Source of the DNA: Simiduia curdlanivorans
Lineage (GTDB): Bacteria > Pseudomonadota > Gammaproteobacteria > Pseudomonadales > Cellvibrionaceae
Length of the DNA: 64,000 nucleotides
Reading direction: 5' to 3'
NCBI RefSeq assembly: GCF_030409605.1
Contig: NZ_JAUFQG010000004.1
Span: forward strand, 806,001-870,000
The notes beneath the pieces are model-generated. The model was not told the DNA's origin. It did not search any database and saw only the letters and a program-made list of their open reading frames with translations. Shown here piece by piece: positions 34,010 to 42,821 of this stretch. How positions within the stretch are numbered: the first letter of the stretch is position 1; the number at the start of each line of letters is the position of its first letter. A program made the translations under genes and the position numbers.

Positions 34010-34149
34010 GGAGAATCCGTCCTGCGTTTTTGTTTGTTTAGTCCAATTAGGACGTAATGCTACCGCCTTTCCACAAGCCAGCGCCAGCGCCAATGTCGAT
34101 TGCCCCGCAAGCTTGCGCCTCATAGAATAGCGCGCCTAGACAGGTTTAT

Positions 34150-34743
34150 TTGTCTAAACACACCGCATATTTGCAATTAGGAAGGCCATTGCCCATACAT
34201 TATCGACAACGCGAGCCCCTGTGGCGGCCCGCCGCGCAAAAAGGCTGGCAACTGCCGCGCGACTTGGCGCCTTGGATTCTAGACCAAGGCTCACTCACCG
34301 CCCGCTTGCAGGCCCACTGTCAGGGCCAGTTCGACGTTCAGCTGCTAAACCAAGGCTGGGGCCAAGCAAGACCCAGTGAATTATTGGTGCTGAAATGCCC
34401 GTCGCGGCAAAAGATGTTAGTGCGCGAAGTCATTCTCAAGGGGCGGGGTGAAAACTGGGTTTTCGCCCGCAGTCTGGTCCCTTATACCAGCCTGACCGGT
34501 CGACTTAAAGCCTTAAAGTACCTAGACAATAAGCCCCTCGGCGCGCTGCTATTCCAAGACCCAAGCATGCGTAGAGACCCGCTAGAGGCCGCCGCTATTT
34601 GCGCCGAGCACCAGTATCTACACCCTGACTTGAAATTGCCGGTTGCCGTCGACTTGTGGGGCCGGCGCTCGGTTTTCTACATCGACAAGAACCCACTACT
34701 GGTGAGCGAAGTATTCCTACCAGACTTTCTCGCGAGCCTTTAA
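34150..34743 (+). CDS. ubiC: UbiC, chorismate pyruvate-lyase
   Basis: UbiC converts chorismate to 4-hydroxybenzoate and pyruvate, the first committed step of ubiquinone synthesis. The 197-residue protein has LILDQGSLTARL-type sequence (WILDQGSLTARLQAHC), VREVILKGRGENWVFARSLVPYTSLTG and the Gly/Glu-rich active-site context; the C-terminus ...GRRSVFYIDKNPLLVSEVFLPDFL fits UbiC. The start is a TTG at 34150, as no ATG occurs early in the frame. ubiA follows after 10 bases. Confidence 0.93.
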   Translation: MSKHTAYLQLGRPLPIHYRQREPLWRPAAQKGWQLPRDLAPWILDQGSLTARLQAHCQGQFDVQLLNQGWGQARPSELLVLKCPSRQKMLVREVILKGRGENWVFARSLVPYTSLTGRLKALKYLDNKPLGALLFQDPSMRRDPLEAAAICAEHQYLHPDLKLPVAVDLWGRRSVFYIDKNPLLVSEVFLPDFLASL

Positions 34744-34753
34744 GGAACATCAC

Positions 34754-35686
34754 ATGGCCAAGGATCAACCCAGGAAGTCAACCGCAGCAAAAACGCGCTC
34801 GACCAAACCAGCGCGCCAAGTAAAAGCCGGCACCTCGACCCTAGGCGCCTATTGGCGCCTAATGCGCTTTGATAAACCCATCGGCACCTTGTTGTTACTC
34901 TGGCCCACGCTCTGGGCGCTCTGGATCGCGGCCGATGGCACACCCAGTTTGCGAGTGCTCGCTATCTTTGTAGCAGGCGTCATTGTTATGCGCGCGGCGG
35001 GTTGTGTTATTAACGACTACGCCGATCGCAAGGTCGACGGGCAAGTGGCTCGCACCAAGTCGCGCCCTCTGGCAACCGGCGAAGTGACGCCGTCCGGCGC
35101 GTTATTGTGCTTCGCTGGGCTCATTATCTGCGCCTTTTTTCTGGTCCTGCTCACCAACCTATTAACCCTTTCGCTGGCCTTTGGTGCCTTGGCACTCGCA
35201 ACGATTTACCCCTACATGAAACGTCACACCCACTTACCGCAAGTGGTGTTGGGCGCCGCCTTTGCCATGAGTATTCCCATGGCCTTTGCCGCCGTGCGCG
35301 GTGATCTGGATAACGGCATCTGGCTCATATATACAGCCGTAGTACTCTGGACCGTGGCCTACGATACCTACTACGCCATGGTGGATCGCGCCGACGATTT
35401 GCGCATTGGGGTTAAATCCACCGCCATACTGTTTGGCGAACTGGATCTCGTGATTATCGGCTGTTTGCAGCTAATGACACTGTTTGCGCTGTGGTTGGCG
35501 GGCGATCACTTTAAGCTTGGGCACTACTATCTCGCCGGCCTAGCTGGTGCCGCTTTGCTGTTTATTTGGCAGCTCTGGCTCAGCCGCAAACGCCAACCTA
35601 AGGCCTGCTTTCAGGCCTTTCTTAACAACAAATGGGTGGGCGCGGTGATATTTGCCGGCATACTGGCTGATACCCTGCTAGCTTGA
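34754..35686 (+). CDS. ubiA: UbiA, 4-hydroxybenzoate polyprenyltransferase
   Basis: UbiA prenylates 4-hydroxybenzoate at the inner membrane, the step after UbiC. The 310-residue protein has a basic N-terminal tail of about 30 residues, longer than usual, then about nine membrane segments. The first Mg-diphosphate motif is NDYADRKVD (about 87-95), and the second is in the YDTYYAMVDRADDLRIGVKS loop. It forms an operon with ubiC. Confidence 0.96.
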   Translation: MAKDQPRKSTAAKTRSTKPARQVKAGTSTLGAYWRLMRFDKPIGTLLLLWPTLWALWIAADGTPSLRVLAIFVAGVIVMRAAGCVINDYADRKVDGQVARTKSRPLATGEVTPSGALLCFAGLIICAFFLVLLTNLLTLSLAFGALALATIYPYMKRHTHLPQVVLGAAFAMSIPMAFAAVRGDLDNGIWLIYTAVVLWTVAYDTYYAMVDRADDLRIGVKSTAILFGELDLVIIGCLQLMTLFALWLAGDHFKLGHYYLAGLAGAALLFIWQLWLSRKRQPKACFQAFLNNKWVGAVIFAGILADTLLA

Positions 35687-35695
35687 TTAGAGGCC

Positions 35696-35724
35696 TCGTC
35701 ATATAACTGTCATCTAACCGTAAT
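35696..35724 (+). promoter_or_regulatory. Pho box upstream of phoB
   Basis: Three 7-bp units at an exact 11-bp period read TCGTCAT-ATAA-CTGTCAT-CTAA-CCGTAAT, close to the PhoB consensus CTGTCAT repeats with 4-bp A/T-rich spacers. The end lies 37 bases before the phoB start codon. PhoB autoregulation is expected. Confidence 0.85.
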
Positions 35725-35761
35725 CTAATACAGGTCCAACCAAAGTGCAGACGAACCGGTT

Positions 35762-36463
35762 ATGAGCAAAAAGACCATTTTGATCATCGATGACGAACCC
35801 TCCATTCGCGACATGTTGCGCGTGGCCTTGGAGATGGCAGACTACCGCTGTCTAGAAGCGGAAAATGCCCAGCAGGGTCACGCCTTGGCGATTGATGAGA
35901 AGCCCGATTTAATCCTGTTAGACTGGATGATGCCGGGCACATCGGGCATCGAGCTAGCTAGGCGGTTAAAGCGCGAAGAGATCACGGCCAAAACCCCCAT
36001 TATCATGCTCACGGCGAAGGGCGAGGAAGATAATAAAATTCAGGGCCTAGAGACAGGCGCCGATGATTACATCACTAAGCCGTTTTCGCCGCGCGAGCTG
36101 ATTGCGCGGTTAAAGGCCGTGCTGCGCCGTATCGAACCCGATACACCAGAACAGCCCATCACCGTCGATCAATTGTGCCTAGACCCCATTAGCCAGCGCG
36201 TTACTATCGCCGATGAGCCGGTGGATATGGGTCCAACCGAATACCGCTTGCTGGCTTTTTTCCTGACCCACCAAGAGCGCGTGTACAATCGCGGCCAGCT
36301 GCTCGACCACATCTGGGGCGGCAATGTGTATATTGATGAGCGCACGGTAGACGTTCACATAAGGCGCCTGCGCAAGGCTCTATCCATGCAAGAACACGAC
36401 AGATTTGTGCAAACCGTGCGCGGTTCGGGCTATCGATTCTCCACCAAAGTCGCCAGCAAATAA
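35762..36463 (+). CDS. phoB: PhoB, phosphate-regulon response regulator
   Basis: The 233-residue OmpR/PhoB-type regulator has a receiver domain with acidic pair DDE at 10-12, phosphoacceptor Asp54 (LLDWMMPG), Thr in LTAKG, and Lys in TKPFSPRELIARL. Its C-terminal winged helix ends with YIDERTVDVHIRRLRKAL and TVRGSGYRFS. When phosphorylated by PhoR it activates Pho-box promoters. It overlaps no gene and is followed by phoR after 9 bases; a Pho box precedes it. Confidence 0.97.
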   Translation: MSKKTILIIDDEPSIRDMLRVALEMADYRCLEAENAQQGHALAIDEKPDLILLDWMMPGTSGIELARRLKREEITAKTPIIMLTAKGEEDNKIQGLETGADDYITKPFSPRELIARLKAVLRRIEPDTPEQPITVDQLCLDPISQRVTIADEPVDMGPTEYRLLAFFLTHQERVYNRGQLLDHIWGGNVYIDERTVDVHIRRLRKALSMQEHDRFVQTVRGSGYRFSTKVASK

Positions 36464-36472
36464 GGACGTTTC

Positions 36473-37768
36473 GTGTTAAGAGGATTTCATGCCGAGCTCA
36501 AGCGCGTCGCCCTGTTCACCACGCTGTGCATTGGTTTTGGCCTGGCCAATGGCTCCGTGCTGGTCACGCTGTTGCTGGGTTGTACCCTCTATATCTTTTG
36601 GATGCTTTGGCAAATACGGCAGCTGGATTTGTGGCTAAACCAGCGCAAAAAATCGCCGCCGCCGGAGGCCAGTGGGATTTGGTCTGATATTTTCGAAAGC
36701 ATTTACCGGCTGCAAAAGCGCCAGGAAAAAGAGTCGGATCGCGTGAGGCAGGTGTTAAATCGCGTTCAGGAAACCACCGGCGCACTGCCCGATGCGGTGC
36801 TGTTACTCGACAGCCGGGGCAATATCGACTGGTGGAACCCAGCTGCCGAGCGCCTCTTTGCCTTTGAGAAAACCGACCAAGGCCAGCCACTGGTGAACTA
36901 TGTGCGCAACCCCAAGTTTGTCGCCTACATGGAAAACCAAGACTACCGGCAGCCGCTCGATTTACCCGCCTCGCGCAATAAAGACCAGCGCCTGCAGTTC
37001 CAAGTCACCCGCTATGGCCAAAACGAACGGCTAGTGGTGGCGCGCGACATTACCTCGCTGCACAAGCTTGGGCAAATGCGCAAAGATTTCGTCGCCAATG
37101 TATCGCACGAACTGCGCACGCCACTGACGGTACTCAAAGGCTATTTAGAGACTCTCGCCGACGCCGACGATAAACCCGAGGCCTGGCAGAAACCACTCGC
37201 GCAAATGCAACAACAGTGTTCGCGCATGCACATGCTGGTGAACGACCTAATTGCGCTTTCGGTGCTCGAGACAGAGGTTAATCCCGAGCGGCATCAGCCG
37301 GTTGCGCTCTATCCACTGCTCAACCGGCTAATCGACGAAACCCATTCGGTGGCGAAGCAGCCGCGCAATCTGGTGTTAAACTGCGCTGACGATATCGCCA
37401 TACTCGGGGTAGAAAAAGAACTTCAGAGTGCCTTCGGCAACCTCATTACCAACGCCATTAAATACACGCCTAACACCAGCACCATCACCGTCAATGCGCG
37501 CAAAGATCAATATGGCCTGCAGGTGGAAGTGGCCGACAACGGCCCGGGTATAGACGCTAAACATCTGCCGCGCTTGACCGAGCGCTTCTACCGAGTAGAC
37601 GACAGCCGCAACAGTGCCACAGGCGGCACAGGCTTGGGTTTAGCCATCGTCAAACACGCCCTGTCCCGCCACGACGCGCGGCTCGACATCAGCAGCCAAG
37701 TAGCCAAGGGTTCGAGTTTTACCTGTCACTTCCCTAAACAGCGACTGCTACAGATTACACCTCAATAA
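36473..37768 (+). CDS. phoR: PhoR, phosphate-sensing histidine kinase
   Basis: A 431-residue kinase that phosphorylates PhoB under phosphate limitation and receives its signal from the Pst-PhoU complex. Order: two N-terminal membrane helices (about 10-45) with almost no periplasmic loop, a linker, a PAS domain (about 100-190, LPDAVLLLDSRGNIDWWNPAAERLF), a DHp domain with H-box VSHELRTPLTVLKGYL (His212), and an ATPase domain with N box LITNAIKYT, G1 DNGPGI and G2 GGTGLGLAIVKHA. The start is a GTG at 36473. Confidence 0.96.
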   Translation: MLRGFHAELKRVALFTTLCIGFGLANGSVLVTLLLGCTLYIFWMLWQIRQLDLWLNQRKKSPPPEASGIWSDIFESIYRLQKRQEKESDRVRQVLNRVQETTGALPDAVLLLDSRGNIDWWNPAAERLFAFEKTDQGQPLVNYVRNPKFVAYMENQDYRQPLDLPASRNKDQRLQFQVTRYGQNERLVVARDITSLHKLGQMRKDFVANVSHELRTPLTVLKGYLETLADADDKPEAWQKPLAQMQQQCSRMHMLVNDLIALSVLETEVNPERHQPVALYPLLNRLIDETHSVAKQPRNLVLNCADDIAILGVEKELQSAFGNLITNAIKYTPNTSTITVNARKDQYGLQVEVADNGPGIDAKHLPRLTERFYRVDDSRNSATGGTGLGLAIVKHALSRHDARLDISSQVAKGSSFTCHFPKQRLLQITPQ

Positions 37769-37819
37769 CTAGCGCGCGCGCCGCTACCCAAGTAGGCGAG
37801 CAAACCTTAGTATGGCGCC

Positions 37820-38959
37820 ATGCTAAATATCGAACTCGTTGATACCATCGAAGCCATAGGTGCCAACACCTGGCAGAGTCTTTTGCGCAGTCGCTACCCC
37901 TTTGGCCGGTACGATTTTTTGCACGCCTTAGAGCAAGCCGGCTGCGTCGGTGCGGCGTCGGGCTGGCAGCCTCAATACTTGGTGGTTCGAAACCCGGCGC
38001 GACAGATCATTGCCTGTGCACCCTTGTATTTGAAACAACATTCGTGGGGTGAGTACGTTTTTGACTGGGCCTGGGCCGAGGCCTTTCAGCGCGCCGGTAG
38101 ACCCTATTACCCCAAATTGGTCGCCGCCATTCCCTTTACCCCAGCCTGGGGCCCGCGCATGTTCGGCCAGCTAACCCCAGCGGAGTTGCTGCAAGTGCAG
38201 CAGTGGTTGGAGCAACATGTTGAGACAGAGCAATTGAGTAGCTTGCACTGGCTACTGCCAGAAGCCGCCGCGAGTGAGCAATTAAGCGCCCGGTGGGCGC
38301 AGCGGCAAACAGCCCAGTTTCACTGGTTTAACCGTAGTTTTAACGATTTTAACGAGTTTTTAGCTACATTTAACGCCAGAAAGCGAAAGTCGCTATTGCG
38401 CGAGCGGCGCAAGGTGATGGAGCAGGGTGTTCATTTGGTTCGCAAATCTGGCGCCGACATCAGCGCCGCCGACTGGCGCCTGTTCTATCAGTGCTATCAC
38501 ACCACCTACCTAAAGCGCTCAGGCCGGGCCGGATATCTCAATTTTGATTTTTTCCAGCGCCTTGGCGAGGTGATGGCGGAGCAAATGATGATGGTGATCG
38601 CCCAGCGCGGCGAGCAAACTATCGCCACAGCCCTGTGCTTTTTTGATGATGAGACCCTTTACGGTCGCTATTGGGGTTGTCTAGAGGAGGTTGAATGTTT
38701 GCACTTTGAGGCCTGTTACTACCAAGGCATAGAGTTCGCCATAGCGCGCGGCCTTAAGCGTTTTGACCCGGGCGCCCAAGGCGAGCACAAGATCCAGCGC
38801 GGCTTCGAACCCGTTGCTGTTTACTCCAACCACTACATCAAAGACACCGACGCCCGCGCCGCCATTAATCACTTCATCGCCGAAGAGCGCAACCAGACCC
38901 AAGCCTACCTCAAGGCCGCGCGCGACTTATTGCCTTATAAAAATACTGACAACGCTTAA
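37820..38959 (+). CDS. FemAB-like (DUF482) acyltransferase-fold protein
   Basis: A 379-residue protein of the FemAB-like/DUF482 family, two GNAT folds per chain. Signature stretches: CAPLYLKQHSWGEYVFDWAWAEAFQRAGRPYYPKLVAAIPFTPAWGPRM, the NDFNEFLATFNARKRKSLLRERRKV basic helix, and FDDETLYGRYWGCLEEVECLHFEACYYQGIEFAIARGLKRFDPGAQGEHKIQRGFEP. Family members are proposed to transfer acyl or aminoacyl groups to cell-wall or glycan acceptors, but no substrate is proven. It follows phoR after 51 bases. Confidence 0.85.
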   Translation: MLNIELVDTIEAIGANTWQSLLRSRYPFGRYDFLHALEQAGCVGAASGWQPQYLVVRNPARQIIACAPLYLKQHSWGEYVFDWAWAEAFQRAGRPYYPKLVAAIPFTPAWGPRMFGQLTPAELLQVQQWLEQHVETEQLSSLHWLLPEAAASEQLSARWAQRQTAQFHWFNRSFNDFNEFLATFNARKRKSLLRERRKVMEQGVHLVRKSGADISAADWRLFYQCYHTTYLKRSGRAGYLNFDFFQRLGEVMAEQMMMVIAQRGEQTIATALCFFDDETLYGRYWGCLEEVECLHFEACYYQGIEFAIARGLKRFDPGAQGEHKIQRGFEPVAVYSNHYIKDTDARAAINHFIAEERNQTQAYLKAARDLLPYKNTDNA

Positions 38960-39013
38960 GGTTCAGCTCCTACTTTCGAGTATCACTTTAGCCAAAGTTA
39001 CACGCAGCCGGAA

Positions 39014-39219
39014 TTATCTTAAGCTCCCACGCTGACGCCAGCTCACTTGGCGCACAAGTAATGTCCACCAGTAAAATTCAAAGAAGTAGCGCGCAGGGTC
39101 GGGCTCATGATCGATGTCGATATAGCAGCGTCTAGTAGCACTAGTCCGCACACCCACTTGTAGGCTTAGCGCCCAACTCACCCAGCCACACTCATCGAAA
39201 ACCGCCAGTGCTCCCGGAA
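39014..39219 (-). pseudogene. Possible 3' remnant of a coding sequence
   Basis: A minus-strand frame stays open for about 68 codons up to a TAA at 39014-39016. It reads protein-like sequence such as LAVFDECGWVSWALSLQVG and YIDIDHEPDPARYFFEFYWW, rich in aromatic residues. There is no plausible ATG. The frame runs into the heptanucleotide repeat and meets a TGA just beyond it. This suggests a gene whose 5' part has been lost or frame-shifted by repeat change. I do not recognise a family; a chance open frame in GC-rich DNA is the alternative. Confidence 0.35.
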
Positions 39220-39261
39220 CTTGCGGCTTGCGGCTTGCGGCTTGCGGCTTGCGGCTTGCGG
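39220..39261. repeat. Six perfect tandem copies of CTTGCGG
   Basis: The 7-bp unit CTTGCGG repeats six times without interruption over 42 bases. Such short arrays change copy number by slippage, and a 7-base unit would shift any reading frame through it. Confidence 0.95.
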
Positions 39262-39304
39262 CTCAAAGTTTTTCCTGTCTACCGTAAACTGTAAACTTCT
39301 GTCC

Positions 39305-39919
39305 CTAATTCTTCCGCCACACCAACAAGCGATTGTTCGCCGGCATCTCGTTATCTTCTAACGCCTTTAAATTCGCCAGCTGAGCTAGGTGTTGGATTTT
39401 TTCAAAATCGCGAATACCGCGCTCGGGGTCTTGCGCCTTTAACCACACATCGAAGCGCTCGTTACTTTCACTGGTATAGCTACCGCCGTAATTCATGGGC
39501 CCATAAAGCACAAATAAACCGCCAGAAGATAACTGCTCACCCACCTTTGCAAACATCTGCTCGACACAGGGCCAAGCCATAATATGCGCCGTATTGGCCG
39601 AGTAGATCGCGTCAATTGGTGGTAGTTCAGGCCAAGATTGGGTTACATCGAGCAAAAAGGGGCCGCGCAGATTGGGCAGATCGTACTCCGCCATCCACAG
39701 GCGAATGCCGGCGTGGTGCTCTTCTAGGTCGCTGGCAAGCCAGGTCAAATCCGGTAGCGACTTAGCGAAATGTATGGCGTGCTGACCGGTGCCACTGCCC
39801 ACCTCTAATACCGTTTTAATACCATCAAACAGGCGCCGCAAATGTTGCAGAATAGGCGCTCTGTTGTTCTGGCAGGCTTGAGAAAAGGGTTTAAGGTCGA
39901 TTGATTCCACAGACAACAC
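39305..39919 (-). CDS. DUF938-family SAM-dependent methyltransferase
   Basis: A 204-residue class I methyltransferase-like protein of the DUF938 family. Motif I is VLEVGSGTGQHAIHFAKSLP at about residues 37-56. The family-specific parts SACQNNR-type start (FSQACQNNRAPIL), IYSANTAHIMAW and GGLFVLYGPMNYGG are present. Its substrate is not known. The start is a GTG at 39919. It may be co-transcribed with the upstream response regulator, 34 bases away. Confidence 0.85.
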   Translation of the reverse strand: MLSVESIDLKPFSQACQNNRAPILQHLRRLFDGIKTVLEVGSGTGQHAIHFAKSLPDLTWLASDLEEHHAGIRLWMAEYDLPNLRGPFLLDVTQSWPELPPIDAIYSANTAHIMAWPCVEQMFAKVGEQLSSGGLFVLYGPMNYGGSYTSESNERFDVWLKAQDPERGIRDFEKIQHLAQLANLKALEDNEMPANNRLLVWRKN

Positions 39920-39953
39920 CTAAATTATTGTTATTGAGTGCGTCGATACACGG

Positions 39954-40796
39954 CTACAGCTTAGCGATATATTTCGACAAGCTCTCAAATTTAGCAGGAT
40001 CATCGTCCACAAAGCGAATAGTGATTTTAATCAGCCGCGTGTCCATGCGCGCCTCGGCCGCTTGTAGACTACTGATATAGCCATTTACCCGCGCCACAGC
40101 ATTGCCATCAAGATCCGTGATATCTAGCACGGCAGACTCAAACAACTGTGGTAATTGATCGGTGCGCTGGATAATACCGTTTAACGCCTGCAGCGATAGC
40201 TCACGGATTAAGCAGTCCAGTTGCTGACCCGCTAAACGCAGCTGCGCCATGCCTTTTTTCGATTTCGCAGGGGCTTTAGCAGCCGCCTTTGGCTTGGCTT
40301 TCGGAGCCAAAGCCTCAGCGGCTGGCACTGAGACAGCTGCCGGCTTGCCAGTAAGAGCTTCGATAGAGCCAAATGCCACGCCTTGTGCGCCAGCCGCCGG
40401 CCGGCTAGTGGCGTCTATTCCCAGGCGTTTCAATTGTTTTGACACTTTGGTCATCAACTCGTCAGGGGTAAACGGCTTGACCAGATAATCGGATACGCCC
40501 GCTTGTACCGCCTTGACCACAAATTCCCGGTCGCCTCGGCTGGTAACCATCACAAAGGGGGTCTTAGCATGGGCTTCCGTGGCTCTAACCCACTGCAACA
40601 GTTCCTCGCCAGACATACCTGGCATTTCCCAATCCGACAAAATAATATCGACACTTTGCTTCTTAAGAATCGACACGGCTCGGTGGCCATCGGGCGCGTC
40701 GAACAGGGTAACCCCGGGCAGCAAGGTTCTAAGATTTTTCTTCACCATATCGCGAATAAAACTGGCGTCATCAACCACCAGAATGCGTGCAGACAT
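39954..40796 (-). CDS. Response regulator with Ala/Lys-rich linker and unassigned C-terminal domain
   Basis: The 280-residue protein starts with a CheY-like receiver domain: DD at 9-10, phosphoacceptor Asp55 (LSDWEMPG), TS in VTSRGD, and Lys in VKPFTPDEL. A low-complexity linker rich in Ala, Lys and Pro (about 130-185) follows. The final ~95 residues (MAQLRLAGQQLDCLIRELSLQALNGIIQR...) look like a compact beta domain; a PilZ-like domain is possible because of LSLQALNGII and the strand pattern, but the RxxxR motif for c-di-GMP is not seen. No cognate kinase is adjacent. Confidence 0.75.
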   Translation of the reverse strand: MSARILVVDDASFIRDMVKKNLRTLLPGVTLFDAPDGHRAVSILKKQSVDIILSDWEMPGMSGEELLQWVRATEAHAKTPFVMVTSRGDREFVVKAVQAGVSDYLVKPFTPDELMTKVSKQLKRLGIDATSRPAAGAQGVAFGSIEALTGKPAAVSVPAAEALAPKAKPKAAAKAPAKSKKGMAQLRLAGQQLDCLIRELSLQALNGIIQRTDQLPQLFESAVLDITDLDGNAVARVNGYISSLQAAEARMDTRLIKITIRFVDDDPAKFESLSKYIAKL

Positions 40797-40869
40797 TCCA
40801 CAACCCCTACATAAGCGTTAACTTATAGCCTAGCAGGCAAGTGCGAAATGGGCTGGTTAGGATGGCATT

Positions 40870-41214
40870 TTATGCGTAGGCGGAAAGGGGCTGATCTACT
40901 AACAAGGCATTATTCAAACAACGGCCTAGCTGCTTGGTATCGGCCAACCAGGCTAATGGGACAGGGAAAAATTGGCTATCGACGTCCACGCCCGTGGGCT
41001 TGAGTGGGCGGATACCGGGCAAGAGCTCGGCGGCAACTTGGTGACCCAGTTGTAAATAGAGGGTGTTATTGACAATTAAACCGACCAGCTGGCCGTGATA
41101 ACTGATGCTGACAGCGTTAAATCGATGACGGGTTTCGACCGTCGCGGTGCGGCTTCCGCCAGCCTTTTGCAATTGCTCGATGACATAGTCGACAAACGCT
41201 AGATCTTGCTGCAT
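40870..41214 (-). CDS. TfoX N-terminal-domain-like small protein
   Basis: A 114-residue protein similar in layout to the TfoX_N domain: FVDYVIEQLQKAGG, a strand with TRHRFNAVSISYHGQLVGLIVNNTLYLQLGHQVAAEL, and a C-terminal PLAWLADTKQLGRCLNNALL helix. The hallmark MFGGYGLY-type sequence is replaced by RFNAVSISYHG, so the match is weak. TfoX/Sxy proteins regulate competence together with CRP; whether this one does is open. It starts at an ATG at 41214 and stands alone. Confidence 0.55.
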   Translation of the reverse strand: MQQDLAFVDYVIEQLQKAGGSRTATVETRHRFNAVSISYHGQLVGLIVNNTLYLQLGHQVAAELLPGIRPLKPTGVDVDSQFFPVPLAWLADTKQLGRCLNNALLVDQPLSAYA

Positions 41215-41466
41215 GGGTCACTCCAGTGGCTTTGCGGTGCCTTCTAAGGCGCTGCAAACATTAACAGGGGTGACTGCGTTTACCCTTTATTATGGTTGTT
41301 GGCTGTAGCAACTAAACACTCTATGCACTTTCGAAATAACAGAGATCTAGCTGAAGCCACTGAGGCAAATCCACCGTGCCGCTACATTACCAGTAAGCAA
41401 AAAACCTGCAAGACGGATTTGGACTAAAAAGCACGCCAAACTATTTCAAATAGACTATCAAATAGA

Positions 41467-42243
41467 TTAGCTAGCCGTTTTACGTTTGAATACCCATTCA
41501 GTGTCACTAGAGCTGGCCGCATCAAATGCGTAACCATCGGTACTAAAAGTCTTTAAGCCATTAACGTCGGTTAATTGGTTTTCAATAACATAGGCTGCCA
41601 TCAAACCGCGCGCCTTTTTAGCGAAAAAGCTAATAATTTTGTACTGCCCATTTTTATAATCTTTAAATACTGGGGTCACAATCGGCTTGTTCAGTTGGCC
41701 TTTTTTCACGGCGCGAAAATATTCCGCCGAAGCAAGATTAACCAATACATCGCTACGGCTAGCTTGTAATTGTGCGTTTAACGCCTGGGTGATTTTATCA
41801 CCCCAAAATGCGTACAAGTCAGCGCCTACTGGATTGGTAAATTTCGTTCCCATCTCCAGGCGGTAGGCCTGCATTAAATCCAATGGGCGCAATAGCCCGT
41901 ACAAGCCGGATAAAATGCGCAAATGTTTCTGCGCAAAGCTACGCGCCTTAGCGTCAAAATTTTCCGCTTGCAAACCGGTATACACATCGCCTTTAAAGGC
42001 CAGCATGGCAGGCTTGGCATTGCTTGAATCAAAGGGCTGTTGCCAGGCGTGAAAGCGATCAAAATTCAACGTGCCAATTTTATCGCTAACACTCATCAGT
42101 GCAGAAATATCGTGTGGCGATAACTTTTTCAACTCATCAATAAGTACTTGTGAATGCTCGAGGAAGCCGGGCTGCGTCGCTTTCGCCATTTTCCAAGGCG
42201 TTTCAAAGTCTAAGGTTTTTGCTGGCGAGATAACCAATAACAT
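41467..42243 (-). CDS. yaaA: YaaA, peroxide-stress protein
   Basis: YaaA lowers intracellular iron-dependent DNA damage during H2O2 stress and binds DNA in E. coli. The 258-residue protein matches throughout: MLLVISPAKTLDFETPW, LMSVSDKIGTLNFDRFHAWQQPF, AMLAFKGDVYTGLQAE, RILSGLYGLLRPLDLMQAYRLEMG, VNLASAEYFRAV and KIISFFAKKARGLMAAYVIENQL. I start at the ATG at 42243; a TTG one codon upstream is in frame. It is separated from the DUF4265-like gene by 15 bases. Confidence 0.95.
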   Translation of the reverse strand: MLLVISPAKTLDFETPWKMAKATQPGFLEHSQVLIDELKKLSPHDISALMSVSDKIGTLNFDRFHAWQQPFDSSNAKPAMLAFKGDVYTGLQAENFDAKARSFAQKHLRILSGLYGLLRPLDLMQAYRLEMGTKFTNPVGADLYAFWGDKITQALNAQLQASRSDVLVNLASAEYFRAVKKGQLNKPIVTPVFKDYKNGQYKIISFFAKKARGLMAAYVIENQLTDVNGLKTFSTDGYAFDAASSSDTEWVFKRKTAS

Positions 42244-42258
42244 CAATAACTTCCCGTT

Positions 42259-42735
42259 TTATTCAGGCGCGAGTATAGATTGCCACCAATTCAACGGCGT
42301 TTTGCCGTCTTGGGGGTCGTAAACATTGCCGTACAGCCACATACACTCTTCGTCGAGGCAACCATTTAAAATATCTTCGATGACGGTAAAACCCAAACTC
42401 ACGTGCACGCTGTAAACCAACATACGTGGGGTTTCGATATCCAGTTCACCGCCTAATTTTTCCAAGGCCGGGGTTAACTGCTCAGCTACGGCATGGATGT
42501 CATCGCGAGAAAATACGCGAATGCATAAATTGCCGCTGCGACGAACAATTTCAAACTCCTGCGTCTGCGCATCAAATTTAATATTATCGCCACTTGCCAG
42601 GCCCTTGACGAAAGCCGGCGACTTTACCAACTGTAAACTTTGGTCTTCATTGACCCGTACCTGAACTTTTTCCGCAACGGGCTGACCTTGCGGGTTAAGA
42701 CCGGCAAAAATTTCGATCACTTGAAGAGCATTCAT
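42259..42735 (-). CDS. DUF4265-like hypothetical protein
   Basis: From the ATG at 42735 the protein is 158 residues long. It has a beta-rich N-terminal half with VQVRVNEDQSLQLVKSPAFVKGLASGDNIKF and EFEIVRRSGNLCIRVF, the layout of DUF4265 proteins, then an alpha/beta part ending NGCLDEECMWLYGNVYDPQDGKTPLNWW. The function is unknown. It probably shares a transcript with yaaA. Confidence 0.7.
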   Translation of the reverse strand: MNALQVIEIFAGLNPQGQPVAEKVQVRVNEDQSLQLVKSPAFVKGLASGDNIKFDAQTQEFEIVRRSGNLCIRVFSRDDIHAVAEQLTPALEKLGGELDIETPRMLVYSVHVSLGFTVIEDILNGCLDEECMWLYGNVYDPQDGKTPLNWWQSILAPE

Positions 42736-42821
42736 AACAAATCCTAGAGCAGAACGACGGGCGAATAGCGGGGGATTATAGGGCAAGCTTGGGTCTAACC
42801 CAATGGACTATCTAATCTAAC

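Larger units (their letters stand above)
38960..39304. other. Intergenic region with heptanucleotide repeat and possible gene remnant
   Basis: This 345-base gap between convergent genes has no complete gene. It contains six tandem CTTGCGG units and, next to them on the minus strand, an open stretch with protein-like composition; both are listed separately. A second short repeat, GTAAAC, occurs twice at about 39282-39296. Confidence 0.6.

Noticed and set aside
34010..34123. 38-codon extension of HU
   Set aside because: HU proteins start at M(N/H)KSDL; the extension shows no similarity and is probably the promoter region.
39220..39261. CRISPR-like repeat
   Set aside because: The 7-bp unit is contiguous, without spacers or cas genes.
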